Source: Telmatobacter sp. DSM 110680 (GTDB taxonomy: Bacteria > Acidobacteriota > Terriglobia > Terriglobales > Acidobacteriaceae). Taken from it: a stretch of DNA of 64,000 nucleotides. Shown one piece after another: positions 35,053 through 43,528 of the stretch (positions are counted from its first letter, which is position 1; each line of letters opens with the position of its first letter). Made by a program: the position numbers and the translations under genes. The notes beneath the pieces are model-generated. The model was given only the letters and a program-made list of their open reading frames with translations, had not been told where the DNA came from and ran no database searches. The DNA is taken from the NCBI RefSeq assembly GCF_039994875.1, contig NZ_CP121196.1, positions 3,658,001-3,722,000 on the forward strand. The letters run 5' to 3'.

Positions 35053-35091
35053 CAAAAGAAATGGAGGGCAGACGCTGCGCGCCGCCCTCCA
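35053..35091 (-). terminator. Intrinsic terminator after hpnJ
   Basis: On the minus strand, TGGAGGGC (35091-35084) pairs perfectly with GCCCTCCA (35069-35062) around a 14-base loop. TTTCTTTT follows. It lies 31 bases after the hpnJ stop and before the EamA pair, which should therefore be mostly uncoupled from hpnJ. Confidence 0.75.
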
Positions 35092-35121
35092 ATGTTTGGT
35101 GCCCTTGAATGCTAAAGCGCC

Positions 35122-36600
35122 CTACGCGCCTGCGTTCACCGGTGCAGTGGGCTTAGCGGGCTGACTGCGTTTCTGCTTGACCGCCTTGTTGCGCTCCGCG
35201 CGAAGCTTCATAAATGCTTTCGCCTCAACGTAAAGCCGCGGCACGTCGCGGTTCACGATCGCCTTCCACACCACGCGGAACGCCGCCTTCGGACGGAAGT
35301 AGTACTCGTCATAGAAGCGGTGCACCATCTCCATCACGTAGTCGACCGGCAGCCCCGGATACTCGATGTGCGCCATCTGGTGTCCGCCGCCGTCTTCCAT
35401 CTTCTCGTTGGTGATGAAGCCGTTGGCCTTGGCGTAGTCGTAGAATTCGGTACCCGGATAGGCGTGCGCAATCGACACCTGTATCGTTTCGCAGTCCAGG
35501 GTCTTCGCAAAGTTGATCGTGTTGCGGATCGACTCCTTCGTCTCGCCCGGCAGCCCGAGAATAAAGTCGCCGTGAATCACGAGGCCGAGGTCGTTGCAGT
35601 CCTTCGCAAAGGCCCGCGCACGTTCAACCGTCGCGCCCTTCTTGATGTTCTTGAGGATCTGCGGATCGCCCGATTCGAATCCCACGATCAACAGCCGGCA
35701 TCCTGCATCCTTCATAGCCTTCAGCGTGTCGCGGTCTGTTGTAACTCTGGAGGTACAGCTCCACGTAATCCCGAGCGGCTTGAGCTTTTCGCAAAGCTCG
35801 ATGGTGCGGCCCTTCTGAATGTTGAAGGTGTCGTCATCGAAGAAGAATTCCTTCACGTGCGGGAAGTTCTCATGCGCCCACTTCAACTCCGCAGCCACGT
35901 CGTCCGTCGAGCGCTTGCGCCACGCGTGTCCGCTCAACGTCTGCGGCCACAGGCAGAAAGTGCATTGCGCCGGGCATCCGCGCGTCGAATAAAGCGCGAT
36001 ATACGGATGCAGCAGGAACGGCACGTTGTACTTCGTCACGTCCATGTCCCGCTTGTAAATCTTCGTCGCCCACGGCATCGCGTCAAGGTCTTCCACCTGC
36101 GGGCGATCGGGGTTGTGGATGATCTTTCCATCCTTCTTGTAGCTGATCCCCAGAATCTCGCTCAGCGGCTTGCCTTGGGCAAACTCCACCACGGAGAAGT
36201 CGAATTCGCGGCGGCAAATGAAATCCAGCACGCTGCACTCGTTCAATGCGCGATCCGGATCAGTGGTCACCGGCGGTCCGACGAACGCGACTCGAATCGA
36301 TGGATTGGCGGACTTGATGGCTTCGGCCAAACGCTGATCGCCTTCCCAGCCCACTGTCGAAGTGAACAGAACGAGGAATTCGTAGTTCTTGCAAATCTTG
36401 ATCGTCTCGTCCGCCGACACGTGATGTGGCGGCGCATCCAGCACGCGCGATCCTTCCAGCAGACCTGCTGGGTAGGTGAGCCAAACGGGGTACCAGTACG
36501 ACTCGATTTCACGCGTAGCGGGCCAGCGCGAGCTTGCGCCTCCATCGAAATTCTCAAACGAAGGCGGGTTGAGGAAGAGTGTTTTCAGTGGCATAGGCAT
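35122..36600 (-). CDS. hpnJ: Hopanoid-associated radical SAM protein HpnJ
   Basis: B12-binding-type radical SAM enzyme, required in other bacteria for the cyclitol ether head group of bacteriohopanetetrol. 492 aa. The N-terminal ~150 residues form the cobalamin-binding-like Rossmann domain (LVLFTSTVGWEGDQRLAEA, VAFVGPPVT). The radical SAM cysteines are Cys209, Cys213 and Cys216 (CPAQCTFC). The N-terminus LFLNPPSFENFDGGASSRW is highly characteristic of HpnJ. The C-terminal tail is Lys/Pro/Ala-rich. The glycosyl partners hpnI and hpnK are not in the window. Confidence 0.93.
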   Translation of the reverse strand: MPMPLKTLFLNPPSFENFDGGASSRWPATREIESYWYPVWLTYPAGLLEGSRVLDAPPHHVSADETIKICKNYEFLVLFTSTVGWEGDQRLAEAIKSANPSIRVAFVGPPVTTDPDRALNECSVLDFICRREFDFSVVEFAQGKPLSEILGISYKKDGKIIHNPDRPQVEDLDAMPWATKIYKRDMDVTKYNVPFLLHPYIALYSTRGCPAQCTFCLWPQTLSGHAWRKRSTDDVAAELKWAHENFPHVKEFFFDDDTFNIQKGRTIELCEKLKPLGITWSCTSRVTTDRDTLKAMKDAGCRLLIVGFESGDPQILKNIKKGATVERARAFAKDCNDLGLVIHGDFILGLPGETKESIRNTINFAKTLDCETIQVSIAHAYPGTEFYDYAKANGFITNEKMEDGGGHQMAHIEYPGLPVDYVMEMVHRFYDEYYFRPKAAFRVVWKAIVNRDVPRLYVEAKAFMKLRAERNKAVKQKRSQPAKPTAPVNAGA

Positions 36601-36659
36601 CCCCTCAATTCTAACATTTAGCGTGTTTTTACGCGGCTTTAAGGTGTGTATTGCTATGG

Positions 36660-38006
36660 TTACTTGGCCTTCAGTTCGTGCAGCCAGTCGTCCATGTGGC
36701 CCAGCGCACGCAGCAGGTTAAGACGCGCTTTTGCCAGCTCGAAACCTGCATCCAGTGCATCCTCATTCTTTTGCCCCGCATCGATCAGTGCCAGTTGCTC
36801 AGCCTTGGGGCTAGTTTGCGGCTGTGAGCCCGGCCCGGCCCCATTGCCTAACTCCAACTGCGTCAACACGGTCTTCAACTGCTCATCCGCGATCTGTTGT
36901 TTTAGACTCGCAATCTCTGCCTGGGTATCAAGTTCGCGAATACTTCCGCTAAGGTCAGCAATCGCAAGGTCGTTCTGCTTCTCCGCTTGCTCTGCTTCGA
37001 CCGTTGACCGCAATGCATCGGCAGCCGATTCTTTGGCTCTAGCGCGCCGTCCCATGTCGAGAATCGGGATCTGAACGCCTATGCCTGAGGCGAAATTGTT
37101 CGCCGGCAGGCTGGTGGCAAAGTACTTGTTCACATCGTTCAGGATCGTTGTATTCCGGTTGTATTGCATGAAGAAGCGCAACTCAGGGAAATAACTTACC
37201 TCCCGATCTCCCTTGGCCTGCAGCATCTTCGACATCCCCACCAGCTGAGCGGCACGCACACCCGCAATATCCCGAGGCGGTTCCCCATGAACTTGCGGAA
37301 TCTCTGGAATACTCGCGTGGTCGGCCTTGATCGAACCTTCAGGAAGTCCGGTAAGAATGGCTAGCTGCTTTTCCAGCACCGCTGCGCGCGCCTCAAGGTG
37401 CAGACGCTTCAGCTTAATTTCTGCCACCCAAAGCTTCGCCTGTAACATCTCACTCGTTGCATCTACGCCAGCTTCGGTCCGCTGCTGCTCAATATCCGCA
37501 AGACGCGTCGAGAATTGTTCCTGCTGGTGTACGGTATTGAGTTCTTGATTTACCGCATCAAGCTCGATGTACGCCGTCGAAGCATCTAGAGCTACCTGCT
37601 CGCGCGCATCCTTCAACCGCGCTGCTGCTGCCTGCACTCCAAATCGCGCAGCGTCGATGTATTTTTTTTGGGGAATACTGTAGACCAGCGACTGCACCGT
37701 CGCATTCCAGATGGATGGTGGCGATCCCGTGAAACCTACTTCCGGGAATACCGGCAATCCCGTCCCAACGTTCACTGAAGGAATAACCGCGTCCTTGCTC
37801 TCCGACAGTACCGCGTTCGCCTTATTCACATCGGCCATCGCGGCCCGCACCCCTGTGCTGTTCTTCTGCGCCAGGTCCACTACGGTCTTAAGGGACACTT
37901 GTGCGTGTCCTGCCGTGGCCGCACAGATCACTGCTATCGCGATCCCCGACCACACCCGCCCCACGCCGGAACGTGCATCTCTCGCCAATAATCCAAAGAC
38001 CCTCAA
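36660..38006 (-). CDS. TolC-family outer-membrane efflux protein
   Basis: Outer-membrane channel subunit of a tripartite exporter or type I secretion system. 448 aa with a signal peptide (ending ATAGHAQ, about residue 36) and the long helical, Ala/Gln/Glu-rich pattern of TolC proteins. The two repeated OEP halves are about 40-220 and 240-440. Translation appears to start at TTG 38006, which overlaps the stop of the upstream TPR gene (TTGA). Last gene of a three-gene operon with an adaptor and a TPR protein; no pump gene is present. Confidence 0.9.
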   Translation of the reverse strand: MRVFGLLARDARSGVGRVWSGIAIAVICAATAGHAQVSLKTVVDLAQKNSTGVRAAMADVNKANAVLSESKDAVIPSVNVGTGLPVFPEVGFTGSPPSIWNATVQSLVYSIPQKKYIDAARFGVQAAAARLKDAREQVALDASTAYIELDAVNQELNTVHQQEQFSTRLADIEQQRTEAGVDATSEMLQAKLWVAEIKLKRLHLEARAAVLEKQLAILTGLPEGSIKADHASIPEIPQVHGEPPRDIAGVRAAQLVGMSKMLQAKGDREVSYFPELRFFMQYNRNTTILNDVNKYFATSLPANNFASGIGVQIPILDMGRRARAKESAADALRSTVEAEQAEKQNDLAIADLSGSIRELDTQAEIASLKQQIADEQLKTVLTQLELGNGAGPGSQPQTSPKAEQLALIDAGQKNEDALDAGFELAKARLNLLRALGHMDDWLHELKAK

Positions 38007-38962
38007 AACGTCAGCCCCAATGCCGGTTTGTAATTGTGTGCCAGCTGCAAGGCCGCCGCTTTTGCCTGCAGCGCGCCATTCTTGTCACCCAACTGCGCCT
38101 TGAGCCGCGCCAGCCGCGTGTATGCCTCAAAGGCCGGACCTTCTTCCGTGTGCGGAAAATCTCGCAGGTATTCCTCCAGCATCTTCACCGCGAGCGGAAG
38201 GTTGCGCTTACTCCTCGCCAATACTGAAGATCCGTTGTATAGCGCAACACCCGCGTGACGGTCATGCTGCGCTGCTTTGTAGCCATTTTCGACTGCTGCG
38301 TCCATCTGGTCCCAGCGCTCGTGTTTACGATAAAAACTGGCGAGCGACATCCACCCGAACGCAGGATGATCGCCACTCATAGCCGCCAATCTAAACTCTC
38401 GCTCGGCCGCGCCAATATCCTTCTGGCTCTCAGCAATCCGCGCCAACAGAATGTGGGCACGCGCAGGATCCACCTTCTCGAGCGAGGGAACCAGTCCTCT
38501 CGCTTTATCAACGCCGCCGCCCACCACGCCTGGCGCCGAAGTATAAAACTCACCCAGATCCGCCATCGCTTCTCCGTTGCGCGGATCGAGGCTTACCGCT
38601 TGCTCAAACTCCGCCCGCGATCGCTTCGCCAGGTTGTATGCGCTTATGAATGAGGCATGATCTGCTTTCTCGCCTAATGCACGTCCCAGCCATAGGTGTT
38701 CGTTTGAACTCTGCCCGTCGAGCCTCAATCCCTGTTCGCATTCGTTCGCCGCATCGTCCCAGTTTTCCAGCATGAAGTGAACTCTGCAGCGTAGATTATG
38801 CGTCTCCGCAGACGACGGCAGGGAACTCAGCAGCGTCAGCGCCCGGTCCGCCTCGCCCGATTGCAGCGCGGCATTGGCCTGCGCAAGGCCATCCTTCGGC
38901 ACATCCACCTTTGCAGACGTAAGCGCCGCGGCCAGCAAAGTGATTGCGAGTGCGCTCGTCAC
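38003..38962 (-). CDS. TPR protein of the efflux operon
   Basis: 319 aa with a hydrophobic N-terminus (possible signal peptide, residues 1-18) and five or more TPR-like units across the rest, such as NLRCRVHFMLENWDDAANECEQ and KRSRAEFEQAVSLDPRNGEAMADLGEFY. It starts at GTG 38962, overlapping the adaptor stop (GTGA), and its own stop overlaps the TolC start. The strict coupling implies a role in assembly or regulation of the exporter, probably in the periplasm; none is established. Confidence 0.82.
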   Translation of the reverse strand: MTSALAITLLAAALTSAKVDVPKDGLAQANAALQSGEADRALTLLSSLPSSAETHNLRCRVHFMLENWDDAANECEQGLRLDGQSSNEHLWLGRALGEKADHASFISAYNLAKRSRAEFEQAVSLDPRNGEAMADLGEFYTSAPGVVGGGVDKARGLVPSLEKVDPARAHILLARIAESQKDIGAAEREFRLAAMSGDHPAFGWMSLASFYRKHERWDQMDAAVENGYKAAQHDRHAGVALYNGSSVLARSKRNLPLAVKMLEEYLRDFPHTEEGPAFEAYTRLARLKAQLGDKNGALQAKAAALQLAHNYKPALGLTF

Positions 38963-40197
38963 CGGACTCTCTTAATTGGGACATCTTCTTGAAGAGGCTG
39001 TCCGGTCGTGGTTCCCGTCGCGACCCAGTCGCCTACCTGCAGTCCGGAAAGAATGGCGACCTGCGTCAGATTCAGAGCGCCGGTCACCACATATGTCTTC
39101 TTCAACTCATCGCCATTAATCTTGAAGACATAAGTCTTGCCGTTTTCTGATCGCAGCGCCTCGCGAGGAATACTCAACGCATTTTCCTGGCTCGAGGTTG
39201 TCGCCGTCACCGTCACATGGGTCTCCGGCAACAATTGTCCATCCATATCGTCGATATGAATCAAAACCTCGCCGACGTTGCGTGTGCCTGAGTTGATGAT
39301 CGTGATCGGGACGCGTTCAATTTTGCCGTGCCACACTTGACCCGGCTTGGCATCCCACTTGATCAGGATGGCCTGGCCCACGGCCAGCTTCCCAATCTCC
39401 GGCTCATCGAAATATGCACGTACCCGCTCCTGGTGCAGGTCAGCCATTTGCAGCAATAGTTTGCCTTGCTCCACAAACTCCGTTGCATTCACATTCAGGC
39501 TGTAAATTGTCCCTGCTGCAGGAGCATGCACTGACGACTCAGCAAGCACTTGCTGCGCCGCCTGCCTGCCCGCCTCCGCATCGCGCACCGCCGCCTGTGC
39601 CCGTGCCACTTCGGCAGGGGAGTAGCGGCTTTGTACCGCCGTTTCCGCAGCATGTAAGTTCGCTTCGGCGGTCGCCAGTCTTTGCCGTGCCGCTGCAACC
39701 TCGCTCGGAGCCGCAGCCCCGGTGGCACTTAACTTCACCAGCGCATCCACGTCACGTTGTGCCTGGTCGCGTTCTAATTTATTGCGAGCAACATCAGCAG
39801 TTGCCGCCTGCCGCTGTTCCAGTGTGCCGTTCTGCGTCGTTGCCTCCAAAGAGGCCTGAGCGGCCTTCACCGCACTGTCCGCACTGGCCAGCTTGGCGCG
39901 GGCATCAATATCATCTAGTTGCAGCAGGAGTTTGCCCACTGAAACCGTGTCGCCTGCCTGCACATAAACGGCCTTCACCAACGCCGGAATTGGAGCATGA
40001 ACCTCGATAGGGTGAATGGGCTCAACGATTCCGTTGGTGCTGATGGTGCTCGCTAAAGGCTCCTGTGACACTTGAGCCGCATGCACGGGCAAGCGATCTC
40101 GCGTAAGAGATCGAGCGCCAAAATATACAAAAATAAGGATGACGACCGCACCCAACCAAAGCCATTTGCGGTCTAACTGCTTTCTTTCTGTAACCAT
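38959..40197 (-). CDS. Periplasmic adaptor protein (HlyD/RND-type)
   Basis: Membrane-fusion subunit linking an inner-membrane transporter to TolC. 412 aa: one N-terminal anchor (WLWLGAVVILIFVYFGA), lipoyl-like half motifs (VEPIHPIEVHAPIPALVKAV and VHAPAAGTIYSLNVNATEF), a long alpha-hairpin of Ala/Gln-rich heptads (about 105-215) and C-terminal beta domains. ATG 40197 gives MVTERKQLDRKW; a TTG 12 bases upstream is in frame. First gene of the operon, divergent from queF. Resembles adaptors that partner ABC transporters, but no ABC or RND gene follows. Confidence 0.9.
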   Translation of the reverse strand: MVTERKQLDRKWLWLGAVVILIFVYFGARSLTRDRLPVHAAQVSQEPLASTISTNGIVEPIHPIEVHAPIPALVKAVYVQAGDTVSVGKLLLQLDDIDARAKLASADSAVKAAQASLEATTQNGTLEQRQAATADVARNKLERDQAQRDVDALVKLSATGAAAPSEVAAARQRLATAEANLHAAETAVQSRYSPAEVARAQAAVRDAEAGRQAAQQVLAESSVHAPAAGTIYSLNVNATEFVEQGKLLLQMADLHQERVRAYFDEPEIGKLAVGQAILIKWDAKPGQVWHGKIERVPITIINSGTRNVGEVLIHIDDMDGQLLPETHVTVTATTSSQENALSIPREALRSENGKTYVFKINGDELKKTYVVTGALNLTQVAILSGLQVGDWVATGTTTGQPLQEDVPIKRVR

Positions 40198-40339
40198 GAA
40201 GGCGACCAAAGCCAGTATATAAGACTCATCACAAAGCCCTTAGGTGCAGAAATTTACAGGAATACGATGTAGAAACTTGCAGACCGCAGTGTTCATCCTG
40301 ATCCCTCCTGCTCATCCCGGTCCCTCGTACAATATCTCT

Positions 40340-40741
40340 ATGTCTTCTTCGCAACCGCGCTACACCGATGACCACGCCAAAGCCGGGCTCGACTTCGCCT
40401 TTCCCGCCATCGAGACCTGGCAGAATCAGTTTCCCGGCTACGAAATCGTTATCGACGACCCCGAATTGACCTCCGTCTGCCCCAAGACCGGACTGCCGGA
40501 CTTCGGTTCGCTTTCCATCCGCTACATGCCACGCGGCCGCTGCCTCGAACTCAAATCGCTCAAGGAATACCTCTTCAGCTACCGCAACCTCGGCATCTTT
40601 CAGGAAAACATCGTCAACCAGGTCCTCGAAGACGTCGTAAAAGCCTGCGATCCCGTCTGGGCCGTGGTTCGTGGAGAATTCCGTCCCCGCGGCGGCATAG
40701 CCACTACCGTAGAAGCCCGCTGGCCCCGCCCCAAAGAGTGA
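40340..40741 (+). CDS. queF: NADPH-dependent preQ0 reductase
   Basis: Reduces 7-cyano-7-deazaguanine (preQ0) to preQ1 for queuosine in tRNA. 133 aa, the short unimodular type. Catalytic Cys47 lies in SVCPKTGLPDFG, with Asp54 seven residues later as in B. subtilis QueF (Cys55/Asp62). The NADPH/substrate segment ELKSLKEYLFSYRNLGIFQE is conserved. I start at ATG 40340, since the upstream extension to 40244 reads as non-family sequence. Separated by 16 kb from queC-queE; no preQ1 riboswitch was recognised upstream. Confidence 0.95.
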   Translation: MSSSQPRYTDDHAKAGLDFAFPAIETWQNQFPGYEIVIDDPELTSVCPKTGLPDFGSLSIRYMPRGRCLELKSLKEYLFSYRNLGIFQENIVNQVLEDVVKACDPVWAVVRGEFRPRGGIATTVEARWPRPKE

Positions 40742-41142
40742 GAGTCAAAAATCTGGCGGTCTCACCAGCAGCGAAGCGCGACGAAGTCGCAGGAACTGCC
40801 CCGAGATTTCAGATAGCAGAACGAAACCACGGCTGTCATCCAAGCTTCCGCACTGGGAACAGCGAACAGACTTCGATGAGCGCTTTGGCCTGAATACGTC
40901 GATTGAGGCAGGATGCCTCCAACAGAAGCCGTCTAGTTATTCAGCACCTTTGCGCGCCATTGCGGGAAGGCGCGGAGATCCTTGAAGGGCTGGCTGCATC
41001 AAGGCCGTTGAGTTTGGCCGAATCGATGGGAGAGTAGATCGCGGCAGCACGATTACCACCTGTGGCGGGACCCGCCAAGAGAGAGTTCCTTCGCCACAAG
41101 GCGACGAACTGAGAGTTCGCAAGCGATGTCCACCTAGGCGCC
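40742..41142. other. Gene-free gap containing a transposase relic
   Basis: About 400 bases between queF and the CadC-like regulator. The right half holds the IS66 transposase remnant annotated separately. The left half (40742-40930) shows no gene or clear repeat. Confidence 0.6.
40998..41111 (-). pseudogene. Decayed C-terminal fragment of an IS66-family transposase
   Basis: The minus-strand frame reads FVALWRRNSLLAGPATGG followed by NRAAAIYSPIDSAKLNGLD. IS66 transposases end with a closely similar stretch (VALGRKNWLFAGS, then GGxRAAAIYSLIxTAKLNGLD). Only about 38 codons of that region survive; upstream is replaced by the end of the regulator gene. Downstream the frame changes and no IS66 ending is recognisable. 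No inverted repeats of an intact element were found. Confidence 0.7.
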
Positions 41143-43401
41143 TCAGCGACTCTGAACCGAATCAGGTTCGAAGCGCAGAGCGTAAATATCGTCGCCGCCG
41201 ACGTCGCGCAGCACCATCGGCGCATCGTCGAGGTCGAGACCGATCCACCCGTTGTAGTAGGAAGCGAAACGAAAGTCTTTCAGATCGACCACTTGCTCGA
41301 CGACGCCTACTGCGGGCTTGACACGAAATATGCCAGTGTTAGCGCTCCCGTGAAGGAAGTAAAGGTATCCTCCGTGATGGGACCAGATGGGATAGTCGTT
41401 ATCACCCTTCTGGACGCTCTTCCAGCGCTGAGTCTTGAAGTTGAATACGAACAGTTCTGTAGTGTAAATGTTTATGCCGCTCAGCCATTGTCCGTCCGGC
41501 GACCAGCGCGCGTTATCGAAGTCCTTCGAATCTGGAACGGTCGTGATGTGGTGTGTCGCCAAATCGTAGATCTTGATTTCCGACAGCGGCTCCTTGCCTG
41601 AGGAGTAGAACCAGCTCATCGCGATCTTCTTTCCGTCCGGCGACCAGGATGGATTGAGTTGCTCGTCAGGATCGTCCGCGAACAGCGGCTGCGGAACTCC
41701 ACCCCGCGGAGAAATGAGATATACCTTGTCGAGGTCGTGCGCATCGCGACCGAAAACCAGAATCTTAGAGCCATCGGGTGACCAGCGAGTCTGAGTCGGA
41801 TAAAACGGCGGGTTGGTGAGCCGAATAGGATCGCTGCCATCCCGGTTTGCACGCCAAAGAATACCTTCCGGATAGGTCACCCAAGCCACCGACCTGCCAT
41901 CGGGAGAGAAATCAACGAACTCTGCTGAAATACCTCCGAAGAGTAGCTCGAGTTGGTGGGTCCGAGGACTGGCGCGCTCCAGCTGTCCGTTGAGAGTCAC
42001 CCCCCGTTCAAAGATCTGCTTTCCATCTGTGCTGGGCATTGGTTCTCCCCAGCGCATCGGACCCGTCGTCAGCTGCGCGGGCTCTTTTGACGAGCGACGC
42101 AGAAAGCCGCGGCGCTCGTCCATCGCCCAAACCTGAGAGGGTGCAAACAATGGGTAGAACCTGGCCGGCTTTTGCCACTCGAGGAAAAGAAAGAAGCTTC
42201 CATCAGCGGTCCACCGGCCACAGCACATCATTGATCCTGTGCGCCAACCGGGCAGGAACTGGCGAAGACCTGAACCGTCGGCACCCATCTCGTAAATGCG
42301 GTCATCGTTATCGAATCGAATCAGACGGCCATCGGGCGACCAACTGATTCGATCCATCATCGCGTGGTTGGAACTCATTGCAACATGGGCGATCTTGTGA
42401 CGGTCGGTACCATCTGCGGCAACTATCTCAATATCTCCGTTCCGACGGCTGTACACAACGGAACGAGCGTCCGGAGACCAGGCTGCCGAGATTACAGAGC
42501 CTGAAGCGAGCACCTGCTGGACATTTGCGACCGGGTCAACGCTCCACAGGCTCGGCTGCGAGTCATCAGGTCCAGGCAAATACCTCGAGAGAATGAGGAT
42601 CCTGGCGCTATGAGGGGAAGCGTCGATCACCATCGGGTATCCGATGGACGTGGGAATCTTAACGATCGGGCCGCCAGAAGTCGAAAGCTGGCCGATGAAT
42701 CGAGGGTCAGGATAGAAGCTCAGATACAGACGTGAGGCATCGATGGCAAAGAGCCCTTTGCGTCGGTTGTCATGAGTGAGCTGCGTGTAAGAAGAAATGT
42801 GCGGCGGTGGGAGCGGTCGACGCAGATTCCAGCCTTCGTAGACCATAACGCCCGCGATGGCGATCCCGAAGAAGAGCCAGAGAAGCGGATTTCGCCGCTG
42901 GTTTGTGGCTTCGGGAGTGGTGGATGCTTGCGAAGGTGAATCGACGGGCTCAACCGATTCTTGCAAAGCGGGGGGCACTTCGATCCCAAGCTTTGCAGGA
43001 TCTATGTTCTCGTTTGCCGGCTGGATGATCCTTGTCCCGTTCGGCGATGCGCCAAGCAGACCGTCGGGCTCCTCACTGGCATCGACGTGGCAGATAAGCC
43101 GGTAGCCGACGGTTGCTACAGTCTCGATATAGCGCGGCTCGCGGACATCGTCGTCGAGCGCTTTGCGAAGCTTGAGCACGCTCCGCGCCACCGAGTTTTC
43201 GGTGACCGCTGCGTCGCCCCAGATGGCTTTGAGAAGTTCCTCTTTGGAGACGACACGCTGCGGATTGCGCAATAGAAGCAGAAGAACCCGGAAAGCCTTC
43301 GGTTCGATGGCCAGTATCTTGCCCTGACGGACGACGGAGTACTCGCTCTCGCGGACTTCAAGATCTCCGAAGCGAAAAACAAAGAGCTTATTCGCGGTCA
43401 T
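41143..43401 (-). CDS. CadC-like transmembrane winged-helix regulator with beta-propeller
   Basis: 752-aa putative one-component regulator. Residues 1-105 form an OmpR/PhoB-type winged helix (recognition region NSVARSVLKLRKALDDD, then YIETVATVGYRL). A linker and one membrane helix (about 172-190, PLLWLFFGIAIAGVMVY) follow. The remainder is a periplasmic six- or seven-bladed propeller of TolB/PD40 repeats (repeated SPDG motifs: WSPDGRLIRF, WSPDGSKILV, WSPDGKKIAM, WSPDGQWLSG). Sensing in the periplasm and DNA binding in the cytoplasm would sit in one chain. Divergent from the secreted protein at 43529, a plausible target. Confidence 0.88.
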   Translation of the reverse strand: MTANKLFVFRFGDLEVRESEYSVVRQGKILAIEPKAFRVLLLLLRNPQRVVSKEELLKAIWGDAAVTENSVARSVLKLRKALDDDVREPRYIETVATVGYRLICHVDASEEPDGLLGASPNGTRIIQPANENIDPAKLGIEVPPALQESVEPVDSPSQASTTPEATNQRRNPLLWLFFGIAIAGVMVYEGWNLRRPLPPPHISSYTQLTHDNRRKGLFAIDASRLYLSFYPDPRFIGQLSTSGGPIVKIPTSIGYPMVIDASPHSARILILSRYLPGPDDSQPSLWSVDPVANVQQVLASGSVISAAWSPDARSVVYSRRNGDIEIVAADGTDRHKIAHVAMSSNHAMMDRISWSPDGRLIRFDNDDRIYEMGADGSGLRQFLPGWRTGSMMCCGRWTADGSFFLFLEWQKPARFYPLFAPSQVWAMDERRGFLRRSSKEPAQLTTGPMRWGEPMPSTDGKQIFERGVTLNGQLERASPRTHQLELLFGGISAEFVDFSPDGRSVAWVTYPEGILWRANRDGSDPIRLTNPPFYPTQTRWSPDGSKILVFGRDAHDLDKVYLISPRGGVPQPLFADDPDEQLNPSWSPDGKKIAMSWFYSSGKEPLSEIKIYDLATHHITTVPDSKDFDNARWSPDGQWLSGINIYTTELFVFNFKTQRWKSVQKGDNDYPIWSHHGGYLYFLHGSANTGIFRVKPAVGVVEQVVDLKDFRFASYYNGWIGLDLDDAPMVLRDVGGDDIYALRFEPDSVQSR

Positions 43402-43528
43402 AATTTCGTCAAGAAAAGGTCAGGCCGAAGTCAAGACAGGATCCGGTTTACATCTTAAGAATCGCCGCAGCCAATATCTGGCAAGGGGAAGATCCGAAAC
43501 AACACGTTCAGGAGGCGATGGGAACATT

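Noticed and set aside
35320..36621. 433-codon plus-strand frame opposite hpnJ
   Set aside because: Antisense to the well-supported radical SAM gene; low-complexity Arg/His-rich protein without family features.
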